NCBI GenBank assembly: GCA_029204225.1 | Contig: CM055098.1 | Span: 8,352,246 to 8,416,245 of the forward strand | Source: Diphasiastrum complanatum | Taxonomy: Eukaryota; Streptophyta; Lycopodiopsida; Lycopodiales; Lycopodiaceae | DNA: 64,000 bases | Reading direction: 5' to 3' | In this document: positions 13,691 to 25,140 of the stretch, one piece after another | How the letters are laid out: the number at the start of each line of letters is the position of its first letter | Numbering within the stretch: the first letter of the stretch is position 1 | Position numbers and translations under genes: made by a program | Notes under the pieces: model-generated | Database searches by the model: none | What the model was told of the DNA's origin: nothing | The model's input: the letters and a program-made list of their open reading frames with translations, nothing else

Positions 13691-16480
13691 GTTTTCATGT
13701 TGAGTTTATTTGGCAATTTAGATGCCAATATGCATTTTCAACTTGAGAGATAGGCTTTATAAAGTGATAAGGCCTAAGAATAGTGGATTTACTATTTTTG
13801 GCAACTTAGGCAAGTGAATAAGGTCAAATTTGGACCTACTCTAATTGGTTAGTAGAGATGCATTGAATCTAATCATGTTAAATCTAGGGTTTCAACATTG
13901 ATTTTTTTATTGTAAAATGTGCTTCAAGCCAATATTTGACTCTTTATTTGTGCTATTACAGTGATGACATAGAGTATAAATGGTAGTCAATAATTTACAT
14001 AGACTTTCAATTGTTGTATAATTCAAACTATTTATTGCTTTGTGCTTTCACAATATTGTTACAAAGTAGTTCAAGTGATTGGTGGATAGTTTACACATAT
14101 AATTGCACAAGATCGCAACCAAAGTTTGTTGTTTGAAATTTAACACAATCAAGTTGTTTTGCTAGGCATGTCACACATCATTTTCTATTTATTCCTCTAC
14201 TTGCTAGCCTATGTACAGCAACTGATACAATCATCTAAAATGCTTAAAACTAATTTAATGCCGAATATTTGTGATCAAAAGATTTGAAATGAGTTTGACT
14301 TAGACATCTTGAGATTCCAAGAGGCTTCTATCTTCATGCTTGTATCAATACCCAATCTTGGGAGTTGATGACTTGAGTAGGAATGTGGTGAGCATGTAGT
14401 ATGTGCTATGCATGGAGTTGATGGTCTAATACTTTGTGAGTGGGCTACATAGTATTAGAGATTGAGATTCTTTTTTTTCATGCTAAGGCACTGACCTAGA
14501 CTTAACACTTTGAAGTTTCATGAATACAAATTAGGATATGAGATGTGTAACCCTCAATACTTCGAGGTAGCTTTCATACTTTTATACAAAGAACAGTGCA
14601 CCGAGTTTTTATTGATTCTTTGAAGGTGAGGAGGAGACTCAGTGAATACATCCTTACAAGACTTGTGATCTTAAGAGCATCTACGATTAGAGCACCTACA
14701 TGTTCAAATTTGTCTCAACAAAATGTACCTTCAATAGGGCAACCATGCTAGTCATAGCATTGTCCATATACCACATATCCATTTAAGTTGAGAATCATAA
14801 CATACAAGGTCCACCACATAAAGTGAAATGTGTATCGTCATGCACAACTACTATGTGCCGAGAAAATTAGTGTCTCAAAGGTGCTCTTTGAACCATCCAA
14901 TTACTACTTGCGCAGATTGTGTAAAGAAACATATCAACAATTCCTACAACTTGTATACTTGCACAAAGAGTGTGCAAACATTCAATATGGACTTATTATG
15001 AAAAAACCCTAAAGATTTTGGGGCTCAAGGGCCTTCATAGTTGCAATTAAAGTTGGTTACAGAGCTCAACAACGATTTGTATAAAAAAAAATTTAACATT
15101 TCAAAGAACTAAGTCTATCTTTAAAATGTGTTCCAATAACCTTGTCCTATACTTGCGTAGAGAATCCACAAATCATAGCTTGAGATTTTGATCCATGTAA
15201 GTCTTCTGCATTGTAATTTTGTGGAACCTGCAAGCCAAAGATCTCAAAAGCAATAAAGCACTAACCCTACAAGTTGAGAAACTTCCATTCAAGCTAAATC
15301 TTGCATGCACGTCTTTGAAGTAAAGGAACATAAACAAGTAGGACATACTAACAAAATGTTTAACTCTTTAACAATGTTATGTGAGTAATGTAACCACCAC
15401 TTAAGCAAAAACTCTTCCACAATATTTTTTAAGACAAAGCATTCATGTAGGACTAGTTCTTAAACAATGTCAATTAGCCACGACATAAGGAAAAACCTTG
15501 AAACAACATTTCTAGGAAAACTTTGATTGACATCCTTTTCTTTGGATAGTAGCTCCAATACAAATCAATCAAAAACACATCCCCAAGTCAACATCTTGAG
15601 AATAATACAAGAAATAGTCAACCGCTTTGAACAATGTCACATAATTCTATGATCCATATGCTAAGTTATAAGCTTTCAAACGGACATCACAACAATCTAT
15701 TCTTTTGTCGACTTACAATTAGAACAATTGCTTCAAAGTATTAACTTTCCAACCAAAATTTTAGTTGTTGCAAATTACATAAAACTTGAGTGAGAGTTGA
15801 AGAAGCCTGTTATTAAGTTTTACAATGTTTATACATGTGTTTGTGGATTAATTCTATGTTTAATAGATGGTGATCCTATTTAAATGTGACATTCAAAACT
15901 CGTATAAAACACCTGTTTTTGAGTTCATTTATCATCCACAAATATGATAGCTTTAGCAGAAATTACTTTCACGATAAATATATAGTTGAATAATGTGAAT
16001 TACTTACACAAATTCATGTTATGCATGTTGGTATTAAAGCCATATACTTTCTCAAGAAAGTTGAAGAAACTCAAGCACTGGGATTGTTGAATAAAATTTA
16101 TTACATTATGGTCAAAGTCATTGTAAACATTAATTTTGATATACTATAGTGACTTGGCTTTTCATGATGGCGTCAGTAAACTAGGTCGGTGGTAAGTTGC
16201 CTATCATCATCATATAGTAGGATGGCTACTACTAGCCACCATAGATAGGCTAGCGAAAGTAAAAGTATTTTCCACTTAAAATGGTGCTAGGAAAAGTATA
16301 AGTACTTTCCACTTAAAATGGTGAAAAGCTTGTCCTTTGTCTTGTACTGATCATTCAGTAAACTTTTGCCAAAATTTTGTGATTGATACAAGTTTTAATC
16401 TATTAAGTTGTGCAATCTAAGTGCTAAGTAGCACCTCCATTAGAATTCCTAAAATATTGTTGTCAATGGTGTTGGATTAT
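13691..16480. other. Unassigned AT-rich stretch
   Basis: Nearly 2.8 kb without a supported gene. The one notable structure is a short tandem duplication at about 16255-16325, where 'gtaaaagtattttccactta' and a close variant each precede 'aaatggtg'. No domain, LTR or RNA gene was recognised. Confidence 0.4.
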
Positions 16481-16499
16481 TATCCTCATGATCGATTTT

Positions 16500-17090
16500 T
16501 AGTCTAAATCCATTCATCTGTCCAGTTTCTGCAATTTTACTCACGTTTTTCACAGTCTGCAGAAATACACAAGAATGGCTAATAGTCGTGTTCGACAACG
16601 ACGGAGATTATCGAAGGTGTTCGAACTATCGAATGTTAACAAAACATGTTACCACTTGTTTTGAAGCTCACGAGTTATCCAAACTATTGTTAGCAAGTAA
16701 TTACCATGTAACCTAATTGGATAAGTGACAACACATTATGGCAAAGTGACAATTGGGATCTACGACCATACAGCTGTCTTTTAAAGTCATTTCGGATAAG
16801 CCTAAACAACATTCCTACCTAGTATAAATAGTTGATCATTTTCTAGTTTAAAAAGCTATTAATCCAGAAGATTGATAATAGCACATTGCTAGAAGCACTT
16901 ACTGCTTATTAGCGGAAGTGCATCAAACAGAGACGATCAGATACTCAGAGTTAGTTCCGAGTACGCGGTTGCATCCGTTATTGTCTTGTGCTTCTGATTC
17001 ATCTGATTTGAACATGCTACTTACTGAATCAATCATACAGCTTTATTGCATTCATTATTATGTCAATGAATGAATACTCTTAGCCTGGCT
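16500..17090 (+). repeat. LTR-type repeat, family C, copy 2
   Basis: The block from about 16935 ('gagttagttccgagtacgcg', then 'ttgtcttgtgcttc', 'atctgatttgaacatgctac', 'atgaatgaatactc') aligns with 5860-6000 and 49250-49420. The upstream part, with TTCGAAC and TATCGAA words, resembles the TCGA-rich part of copy 1. It lies about 200 bp before a truncated copia reverse transcriptase, but the intervening join does not look like an intact LTR-PBS-gag order. Confidence 0.5.
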
Positions 17091-17284
17091 TGTAGAAAGG
17101 TCTAAAAAGTTGCACTTACCACCACTAATTGTACACTTAAGTTCACATGAGTCTTGAAGATAGATTTTTCCACCGAGGTCTATGAACAAAAAGAAGGTAT
17201 TGACTAGGAAAAAACTTTTGTACTCATGGCAAAGATACTTATAGAAGAGTTGTGCTTGAATTGGATGTATATTTCAGTTGAAAC

Positions 17285-18436
17285 CTCTAGTAGGTAGGCA
17301 TGAAGAGTGCATTCTTGAATGGTTATTTGAAAGAGGAGGAATACATGGATCAACTCCAAGGCTTCAAAGAGAAAGGTAAGGAGCATCTTGTCTACAACCT
17401 TAGAAAAGCATCGTACAAGCTAAAATAAGCACGTACAACACGGTATTGTGGTGTTTATGAGTACTTCAAGAAGACAAGCTTGAAAATGAGTAAATTACAA
17501 GCCAGAATTTACATAAAAAACCAATAGCAAGAAAATTTTTTAGTCTTACAAGTTGATCATCTTGTCATTACAAGGACTACTTAAAGAGAATTGATAGCAA
17601 ATTTTAAGATAGATATATGTGAGGAGTTTGAAATGACAGATATTTGTTTCTTATATAAATGCATAAAATATTGGACAAAAATACATAAAATATCCATATC
17701 AAAATCTTAATATGCTCAACAAGTGTTGAGAAGCTTCAACATGCAAGACTTATAACTTGATTCGAATCCTACAAATACATTGGAGAGAATTTGGTGAAGG
17801 ATAACAAAACACATGAGAAGGATGGTGCCCTATATAAATAGTTGGATAGTTAATTGGCAGCCAAACATTTTAAACAAAAATAATAGAGCTGAAGTTCCAA
17901 ATATCGCTCTCAGGCGCAAACCCCAGGTCAGACAAGCACGTCAAGGCAACGTGTGCTCGAGAGAGATATTGGAAGCTAGAGTAGGTTATGAAGGAATCCA
18001 CAACAACCAAGGAGAACTCAATTTGGAAGGCAATGCAAATGCAAATTGGGCTAGCGATAGAGAAGACAATCGATCTACTAGTAGGATGTGGCTTTCAATT
18101 GGGATTAGATGCAGTGACATGAAGAAGCAAGGAGAGAACGCCAACGAAGTCGATTACAAGGCAAGCACCAAAACCGCTTGACCCGTTGTATGGCTAACAC
18201 ATTGATAGGCATATTGGCATCCAACTTGCAAAAATATGGTCTTTCATGCAACGATAAAGGACATAGAAGTTGACCAGCACTCATCCTGGAAAAGGTATAA
18301 AGTGGAAAGATCAAGCTACAATAGTGTGATACGAATCCCCAAGTAGCCAATACATTTACAAAAACACTTCCACGAGAGAATTTTGAAAAGCTAAGAGATG
18401 TACTAAGACCATGAAGTAGCCACTAAAGGGGGGGGG
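17285..18436 (+). pseudogene. Decayed copia RT-RNase H with polypurine tract
   Basis: Starts abruptly inside reverse transcriptase: MKSAFLNGYLKEEEYMDQLQ, GFKEKGKEHLVYNLRKASY, then VDHLVITR in place of YVDDLVITG at about 17550, then a connection segment ending QQVLRSFNMQD. RNase H remnants follow at 18045-18180 (DREDNRSTS...SIG and EVDYKASTK) and the terminal ENFEKLRDVL at about 18380. The pol end runs into a polypurine tract (AAAGGGGGGGGG, 18425-18436) and an LTR start at 18437. Many stops; gag, protease, integrase and the start of RT are missing. Confidence 0.75.
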
Positions 18437-18502
18437 TGTTAGGAATTAATGTTTATTTGATACCCCTTAATGATAGTTTGGCCATGCCTGCGTGCTATTT
18501 TT
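18437..18502 (+). repeat. A-type copia LTR start (66 bp stub)
   Basis: Matches 22004-22069 at 65 of 66 positions, then similarity stops abruptly. It is preceded by a polypurine tract, so it is the U3 start of the 3' LTR of the older element at 17285-18436, cut by the B-type LTR. Confidence 0.85.
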
Positions 18503-19303
18503 GTCAGAAATGGTGAACTCCTGCAACTTTGCCGCAACTCAAAAATCAACGAACTTGACTCGAAGGTCGAACGATTCGCGAAAGATTCGAGTGCCTCCAA
18601 GAAGAACAAAGGACGAACAATTCGCGAATCGTTCGCGAAAATCAAACAAGCTTGCAGGACTGCAAAACCGCCAAGCGCTGTAGGACCGTAAGAAGCTGCA
18701 AAGCGACGCAAAAAGAAAAGGAACAAAAGGAACGAAAGAAACGAAAGAAAATCTTTCGCGCTGCCAGCTGACAGCTCAACGGGCTTGAAGTCTCAAAACT
18801 TCACGCCCAGCTGAAATGGATAGCAACGACGGAGAGTTAACTGATTAGTTGATTAGCGTTAACTACCCTTGTAATTCTTTGTTTTAACTATCTTGTAAAC
18901 TCCACACAGTGGAGATCTAAAACTCCTTTTTCTGGATCAAGGACATATAGCGAAAATATAGCGAAAATAGCAAGACACAGAGAGTGTGCGTGTGTAGAGC
19001 AGAAAAAGACTAAAAACAAAAACAACTGTGCATGAAAGTCTGCCAACGAGCAGAACACAGCGAAAGAGCAAAAGCGTTAGGCCGCCAACAAGCGAGACAC
19101 TAACGATCTCGCTCTAAAAACAAACTGATGATTTCATTGCTCTGTTTTCATGCATCTCCTTGTTTTTCGTTGTCTCGATTGCTAGAATAAAATGTGTTCT
19201 GTGATGTGTAGTCGCATGTCTAGGCTCCTGTAGTTTTCCGCACAAAAGAAAAATCAAAAGAAACAAAATTGTTCGTGACAACGAAACAAATCTGTTCGCG
19301 ACA
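18502..19303 (+). repeat. B-type copia 5' LTR
   Basis: An 802 bp segment that begins TGTCAG and ends GCGACA, giving the 4 bp inverted ends TGTC/GACA, and is followed with no spacer by a primer-binding site. It contains repeated TTCGCGAA-type words (18570-18640). The partner 3' LTR is absent. Confidence 0.75.
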
Positions 19304-19316
19304 TGGTATCAAAGCC
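19304..19316 (+). promoter_or_regulatory. Retrotransposon primer-binding site
   Basis: TGGTATCAAAGCC is close to the plant copia consensus TGGTATCAGAGC, complementary to the 3' end of initiator tRNA-Met, and directly abuts the LTR end. Confidence 0.85.
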
Positions 19317-19367
19317 TACAGGTTATCACTACTGATATTTGAGCAGTGATTTTCTAGACAACACAAT

Positions 19368-20162
19368 ATGGCTACAACAATCCAGACAAGAGTAGCAATC
19401 AGCCTCGATGGCGCAAACTACAGAATCTGGAAATTCAAAATCAAAACACTTCTGAAGGGCGAAGACATCTGGTCGGTGACCGAACTCTTAGAGGTGCAGC
19501 CTCCAGAGGGAGACCCGAGGAGAGCTGAACGGATCAAGGATGAGCGTGCAATGGCGATCATCGTTTCGTCCATCAACGAAGATCTACTCATGCAGATTGA
19601 AGACTGCGAAAGCAGCCATGCAGCATGAGAAAGATTAAAACAGAAGTACGAAGTGAGACCCGCAGCTTCAGTGATGCATCTTCACAATCAGTTGCAATCC
19701 ATACGATGAGATGGTAACCAGTTAGATCAGCATGTTGAGAAGATCATAACGATCTTCGCTCAACTCACCGCATCAGGATAGGAGCACCAAGTCCCAACAC
19801 CACAACAGTTGATGTACTTCATGAAATCTCTACCGACGTCCTATCAGCCATTGAGAATGCTCATACTGAGTCTACCAGATATGACATTCGACAACGCATT
19901 CAGTTTTGTCGCTGATGAGAAACTGATGAGGGACGAAAGAGAAGGAAGCAGTGATCAAGAGAAGGCCCTCTTCACGAAAGGAAAGAAGAAAAACAAGAAC
20001 AAGCCCAGATTCGAGAAGACGAAGTCCTCGAATCAACAATCTTCTTCTTGTGATCACTGTCACAAACCAGGCCATACAACCAACAAATGTTGGTTCAATC
20101 CAGCAATACCTTGTATGCACTGCAAGAAGAAAGGGCACTCTGCATATTCAACCCAAAAATAA
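19368..20162 (+). pseudogene. Copia gag with three in-frame stops
   Basis: One frame runs for about 265 codons. It starts MATTIQTRVAISLDGANYR, followed by IWKFKIKTLLKGEDIW, the usual copia gag N-terminus. A UBN2-type region continues to about 19920, a basic Lys-rich stretch follows, and two Cys/His modules end it: CDHCHKPGHTTNKC (C-x2-C-x4-H-x4-C) and a second partial one with CMHCKKKGH. In-frame stops lie at about 19626 (TGA, probably from the Trp codon of AWERLK), about 19710 (TGA) and about 19779 (TAG). The Gag frame is otherwise well kept, so the decay is recent. Confidence 0.85.
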
Positions 20163-20234
20163 AGAACAAAGCTGAAAAGGCAAACGTTGCAGAGTCATCC
20201 AAAGATGCTGACAGAGGTGATGAAGCCTTCACAA

Positions 20235-20737
20235 TACTTGATGAAGCTTAGAATCGAACTCCAGAGGAGGCTTACATAGGTCGAAAGCCAGATGTAAGTC
20301 ATTTGAGAGTGTTTGAAAGTATTGCTTATTCTCACATACCTAAGGATTCAAGGAGAAACATGTTTTGGAGTGAAGCAATTAAGACGGCGGTTTATCTTTT
20401 GAATCGAAGTCCTGCAAAGGGCGTAGATAATTGAACTCTAGAGGAAGCTTACACGGGTCGAAAGCCAGATGTAAGTCATTTGAGAGTGTTTGGAAATATT
20501 GCTTATTCTCACATACCTAAGGATTCAAGGAGCAAATTGGATTCTAAGACGACCAAGTGTTTACTTCTTGGCTATGATAATCAAGAAAAGGGATACAGGT
20601 TATATGACTTGGAGGGTAAGAAAATAATCATAAGTAGGGATGTAATCTTTGATGAGGAGACAACTCATAAAGATATTGAGATATATTTTGATAAGGATCA
20701 AGATGGAGGAATCCCTATATTATGTGATGAGTTATGA
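20235..20737 (+). pseudogene. Copia integrase C-terminal segment, tandemly duplicated
   Basis: Gag is joined directly to RTPEEAYIGRKPDVSHLRVF...AYSHIPKDSRR, which is then joined to NMFWSEAIKTAVYLLNRSPA and a second copy of TLEEAYTGRKPDVSHLRVF..AYSHIPKDSRSKLDSKT. In intact copia integrases the MFWSEA block precedes a single EEAY...IPKDSR block. The repeat of about 100 bp (20255-20355 versus 20430-20530) with an inserted upstream segment is therefore a tandem duplication with a template-switch type join. Zinc-binding and DDE residues are absent. The frame continues LLLGYDNQEKGYRLYDL and KIIISRDVIFDEE, then stops at 20737. Confidence 0.85.
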
Positions 20738-22009
20738 ATTGACACATGTATCGCCTACACCAATTCAAGAATCTAAAGTGTCTTTGGTTGAGATAGGAAA
20801 GAGGAAGGAGAGATCAAGTATATGGGATACTTATTCATCTCCTACTTCACCAAGCATGAAGCATCCTACATCAGAAGCTAGAAAATTGCCTAGATGGTAC
20901 TATGAAACTATCAAGGATAGTGTTATTATGGAACAGGGAGAGTCCAGTACGCATGGAACTAGGAGATCAGCTAGACTTGCAAAACAACATGAAGATCAAA
21001 ATCGACAGGAGGTTCGACAGGAGGATCATCATGAAGATGGGGATGTACATTTTGCATATATGGCCACATTATTAGAGACCAATGATGCATCTACTTTCAG
21101 AGAGGCTGAAAAAGAGAATATTTGGAGGAAAGCTATGGATGAGGAGTACGACTCAATCATGAAGAACAAGACTTGGAGACTTGTTCAGCTACCTATAGGT
21201 AAAAAGGCCACTGGATGCAAGTGGGTCTATAGGACTAAGTACAAATCAAGCCTATTTCTACACCATATGATAGTGGATGTAAGCTTACTAAAGCTGAGGA
21301 AGATCAGGATGTAGATGAGACGTTATATAGAAAGCTTGTTGGAAGCTTAATCTATCTAACTACTACAAGACCAGATATTGCTTATGTTGTGCGTATGGTT
21401 AGTCAGTTTATGGCTAAGCCTAAGCAGATTCATTGGAAAGCTGCTAAGCGAATACTCAGATATATCCATGGCACTTTGAGATTTGGTATTCTCCATGGTA
21501 GACAGGATGATATGAAGTTACAGGGATATGTGGATGCTGATTGGGTTGGAGATGCGGAAGACCGAAGATCTATTACAGGTTACGTTTTTAGTCTTGGTTT
21601 TGGTGCTATCTCTTGGAGTTCAAAGAAGCAGCATACTATTGCTTTATCATCTACAGAGGCAAAATATCGAGCTACTACGAGTGCAACATGTGAAGCAATA
21701 TGGTTGCAAAGGATTCTACATGATCTACATATGGTACAAGATTCACCTACGGTACTTCAATGTGACAATCAGAGTTGTATTAAATTGGCTAAAAATCCAG
21801 TTTTTCAAGGCAGGACAAAGCATATTGAAGTACAACAACACTTCATCAGAGAGAAAATTCAAAGTAATGAAGTGGAGCTTATCTATTGCCCTACGGAAGA
21901 GCAAGTTGCAGATATCTTTATTAAAGGTCTTGGCAAAGAAAAATTTCAGAAGTTTAGAGAACTTCTAGGAGTAATAGATAACAAAGTAAACATTAAGGGG
22001 GAGTGTTAG
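20738..22009 (+). pseudogene. Copia RT-RNase H with the RT core deleted
   Basis: The linker frame (20649-21314) reaches the RT start, CKWVYRTKYK, and then jumps at about 21243 to PISTPYDSGCKLTKAEEDQD, which lies after the YVDD motif in intact copies. The whole polymerase core is therefore deleted. The next frame stays open to the end: TTRPDIAYVV, the RNase H motifs VDADWVGDAEDRRS (Asp), ALSSTEAKYRA (Glu), QCDNQSCIKLAKNP (Asp) and HIEVQQHFIREKI, and the terminal IKGEC, with TAG inside the LTR start. About 230 codons of RNase H are intact in a non-functional element. Confidence 0.85.
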
Positions 22010-22432
22010 GAATTAATGTTTATTTGATACCCCTTAATGATAGTTTGGCCATGCCTACGTGCTATTTTTAGGGGCCATTCTATTTAAAGTAAATTCGTTT
22101 TTTATAGCCTATGCATGTAGGCGGGCGCACTACAAATAAATTAGGATCTATTTAGTACTTAGAACTTCATTTTTGGCACTTACCATATATAGGTAGTATT
22201 ATTAGTAGATAGCTTTTGCTATTTTGCTATTTACTTTAGGCTCATTAGCTTTTATCAATCGTTAGAGAAACTATATAAGAAGGCTGGCGCCCCACCACAA
22301 CCATTCCATTCAATTCCATTATGCTAAAGCATGCTCAATTCTCCTATGATCTGAATTCTCTCTATGCTTGGTTTGTGTGAGTGCTAGTAGGACTAGTACC
22401 TTCATCTAGAATTTGTATCACAAATTTTGACA
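21992..22432 (+). repeat. A-type copia polypurine tract and 3' LTR
   Basis: The polypurine tract (ATTAAGGGGGAG, 21992-22003) precedes TGTTAGGAATTA at 22004. A TATA-like 'aaactatataagaagg' lies at 22265-22280. The LTR end is not certain: ...AATTTTGACA at 22432 is the best candidate, but ...TATCACA at about 22422 is possible. Confidence 0.7.
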
Positions 22433-23004
22433 GGGTGTGGGTGTTGAAAGTGTAATCTCTAGTTTATCTAATGTGTCATTTATTAACCCCATGATTAAGA
22501 ATGCATGTGACCACTATGCTATGGACGTTAGAGAGTTGAGAGTTGTGACGCAATCATAAGTATTAAACTATGAGTATCTGTGAAGTGGGTTTAGAAATTA
22601 GGTTGTGATCCAAATACATTGATTAAATACTCATTCATTTATGACATAGGTTGGCAAAAACCTTACCCGAGTAGGTCAGTAGGTTGGTGGATCTACCATT
22701 GACCTAGGCACCTATGAGAAGGTGGGGAACAGAAGGCAATCCTTTTTCATATGGCAAGCCTCCTAGTCATTCTATGGACAGTTACCAACAAACATGGGAG
22801 TGGTACAATAGAAGAAAACAAGGCCAAAGATCAAGATCTGCATTGACAATCTACATTGCCTCCAACAATTGAAACCTTCCAAAAATAAAGGGCTTCTTAT
22901 AATGGAAGTTTCAAACATCAGTGTCACCACTCAAAACATATTTGATTGTATTGGGCCATAATGAAGCCTGATATTGAGCATGTAAGTTCAAAGAAGAGAC
23001 GAAA
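22433..23004. other. Intergenic, nothing recognised
   Basis: Lies between the mosaic copia element and the LYRM-like gene, so it probably contains the 3' untranslated region of the latter at its right end. No repeat or gene was identified. Confidence 0.4.
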
Positions 23005-24884
23005 TTAGCACGGCCCAACTGAGGGGAAGCCAAAAAGCTTCTGACGTAGCAAAAAATATGCAATACTTAAATGAGTCTTCAAGTCATAAGACATAGCAAT
23101 ATATTTACAAAGATTATGAAACAACATAATCAAACAGTACATAGCATAAGTCTTACCTCATAGCTTGGACCGACTACTTTGCTGGGCTTTTCCGCAACTG
23201 AACCAGTGGCAAGGTTGTGAAGTCGTGGGTAGGGGATTTTGTAGTGCCATGCAATCTCGAAGCGAGTCTCTCCTTCAAAAAGCTACATCAAAAGAAGTAA
23301 TGTAATCCACATGAAAATGATTCTACTCCAAAATCTTGTGTTGGCCCGGCCCTTCAATTGTGCATAGCCAGAATAACAGGAAGGCCGGTCGAAGTCATTC
23401 ATGCTAACAACATGTCATGGCATGAAATAACTGAGTTGAAAGATCTTTCTGGAACATACTACATAACAACAAAAGCTGCAAAAAAGATAACATTTATTTT
23501 TCAGTAGCCTGCAAGGACTTGATCCCAAACATAAAATGTTATAGTCCACAACTATCCTGATTCCCAGCATACGGTGCTTTGTCTCGTTCAAAGAAGTCAG
23601 AAAATGCGATTGATAGAATAATATAACAACAGCTCTTGACCTATTTCAAGTAAGAAGACAAACTCAGGCGGTAGAGTCAAAAGTCCGAGCTTCAAAGAAT
23701 GTCCACAGAACCCGATTTGTCTTGCTCACTAAAATCCATGCAAGTTGATGTACTAATAGCAGATAGACAGAAAGAATAATTGAGCATCGAGAACTTGGGT
23801 AACCATGGGCTTGAGTGAAACAAAAGTTTATAACAAAAGTTAACATAGAAAGAGATATTACCTTCTGATTGATTTCTGTTGGATCAGATAAATGCTGATA
23901 TTTTCTGAATAACAAGCGGCTTTCTTCCTGTAATTCATTGGCATATAAATTCGATGGGATCACATGAATCAGCTGAAATTTCCTCCAAAAAGCTTTACAG
24001 TTTCTTGTCAATTGAAATCAAAAGCTAGTCTTTCAGATGTAATAAATTCCAAGAACCATAAAACCACTTGCAGTTTGACCGTATATGTATCTAATGAGCG
24101 TAGTCAATTTTAGATATGATATATAACAAAGTAGGATAAATACTTCCTAAATCGGTACAGCTAGAATGTCCATGTGATGTTTCACACAAGCAATGCCCAA
24201 CTGATGCATTCGAGCTTGCTGACTTGACTTTTAGCTGGCGATTTGATTCAGTATCACGCTGAAGAATGTTAGTCCTTCACACTAGGAGCATCAAGACTTG
24301 TATTTGCCCATCTATAGTGCCCCATGACTTTGTTTCTAGTCTACACTTATCACACACACTGCATATGTTCTAAGATCGTTCAAAAGGTTCCCTGTCAAGA
24401 TACATAGACAAACTACTCAGTCCATCAGGCCAGCCACCACCAGTTTAGTAGTCTCCATCATTGCACACCCTTGATGGCTGGCTGCCTCTCCATCAATTGA
24501 ATACAAACAGATATTCTTACATACACACGTGAATGCGCAGAATAGGCAGGCAGGCAGGCAGGCAGCGATAAAATCGATAAACCCTAGGGAGCTGTAAATC
24601 GATAGAACATTGTAACAAACAGGGCTTGTTTTTTTTTCATATTCCAATGAATACCAAGGTCAGACTCAACGAATACTGCTGCTTGAATAAGTGCAAACAA
24701 ACAAATAAACAGAAGGATGTGCTAAAAGGGAGAAAACTGATGAAGAAGAGAGAGAGAAAGTAGAAGAAAGAGCGTGGAAAAAAAATACGAGAATGTAAGT
24801 CTTCTCAGATGGAGGGCCGGGCCACGTGCGGGCTGATCTCAAGAGCGACCTGTATAAACCCAACGCTCTCGCTCGTATTTCCAT
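23005..24884 (-). CDS. LYRM1-like LYR-motif mitochondrial protein (4 exons)
   Basis: Exons on the minus strand: 24789-24884 (32 codons), 23862-23927 (22 codons), 23157-23282 (42 codons) and probably 23005-23040 (11 codons plus TAA). Every junction is GT-AG and phase 0. Exon 1 has the LYR motif at residues 10-12 (ALGLYRSLLRSARTWPG); exon 2 gives EESRLLFRKYQHLSDPTEI, with the conserved Phe of LYR proteins; exon 3 gives RFEIAWHYKIPYPRLHNL, very close to the HYKIPYPR segment of animal LYRM1. LYR proteins bind mitochondrial acyl carrier protein and act as subunits or assembly factors of respiratory complexes and Fe-S enzymes; that role is inferred from the family. Total about 107 residues against about 122 in human LYRM1. 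Exon 4 is tentative: without it exon 3 reads through the donor to a TGA at 23130, giving 104 residues. Confidence 0.85.
24541..24566. repeat. (GGCA)n short tandem repeat
   Basis: About six GGCA units within intron 1 of the LYRM-like gene. Confidence 0.9.
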
Positions 24885-25140
24885 CTTTCACCCTCTCCTC
24901 CTCCTCCTCCTCCTGCTTCTTCTCCTTCCACAATATATATGAGATCAATTTCTATTTCACTTCGTTCTTCCTGACGCCCCTTTTCATTATCTGCCATCCT
25001 TTAGTTCAAAAACACACACACACACACACACACACATATGCGTGGTGTGTATGTGTCCCTGCCTCCATATGTCAAAGGGAGATATACATGTATATGCTAA
25101 TGATTGGATTGCCCACAAAGTAACATGGCATGTTACAACA
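24885..25140 (-). promoter_or_regulatory. Probable leader/promoter of the LYRM-like gene
   Basis: Directly upstream of the start codon. Contains a CTC triplet run (24896-24915; GAG on the coding strand), which is common in plant leaders, and a (CA)n run at about 25013-25036. No TATA box is clear. A G-box-like CCACGTG lies at about 24831, inside exon 1. Confidence 0.4.

Larger units (their letters stand above)
18437..22432 (+). mobile_element. Mosaic, internally deleted copia element
   Basis: An LTR-to-LTR segment whose two halves differ in origin. The left LTR (18502-19303), primer site and gag belong to one family (B). The right half, from integrase C-terminus through RNase H to the 3' LTR at 22004, belongs to another (A). 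Protease, integrase core and reverse transcriptase core are missing. A 66 bp stub of the A-type LTR start (18437-18502) precedes the B LTR, directly after the polypurine tract of the older copia fragment. It cannot encode its own transposition. The right boundary (about 22432, ...TTTTGACA) is inferred by analogy with other copia LTR ends. Confidence 0.75.
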
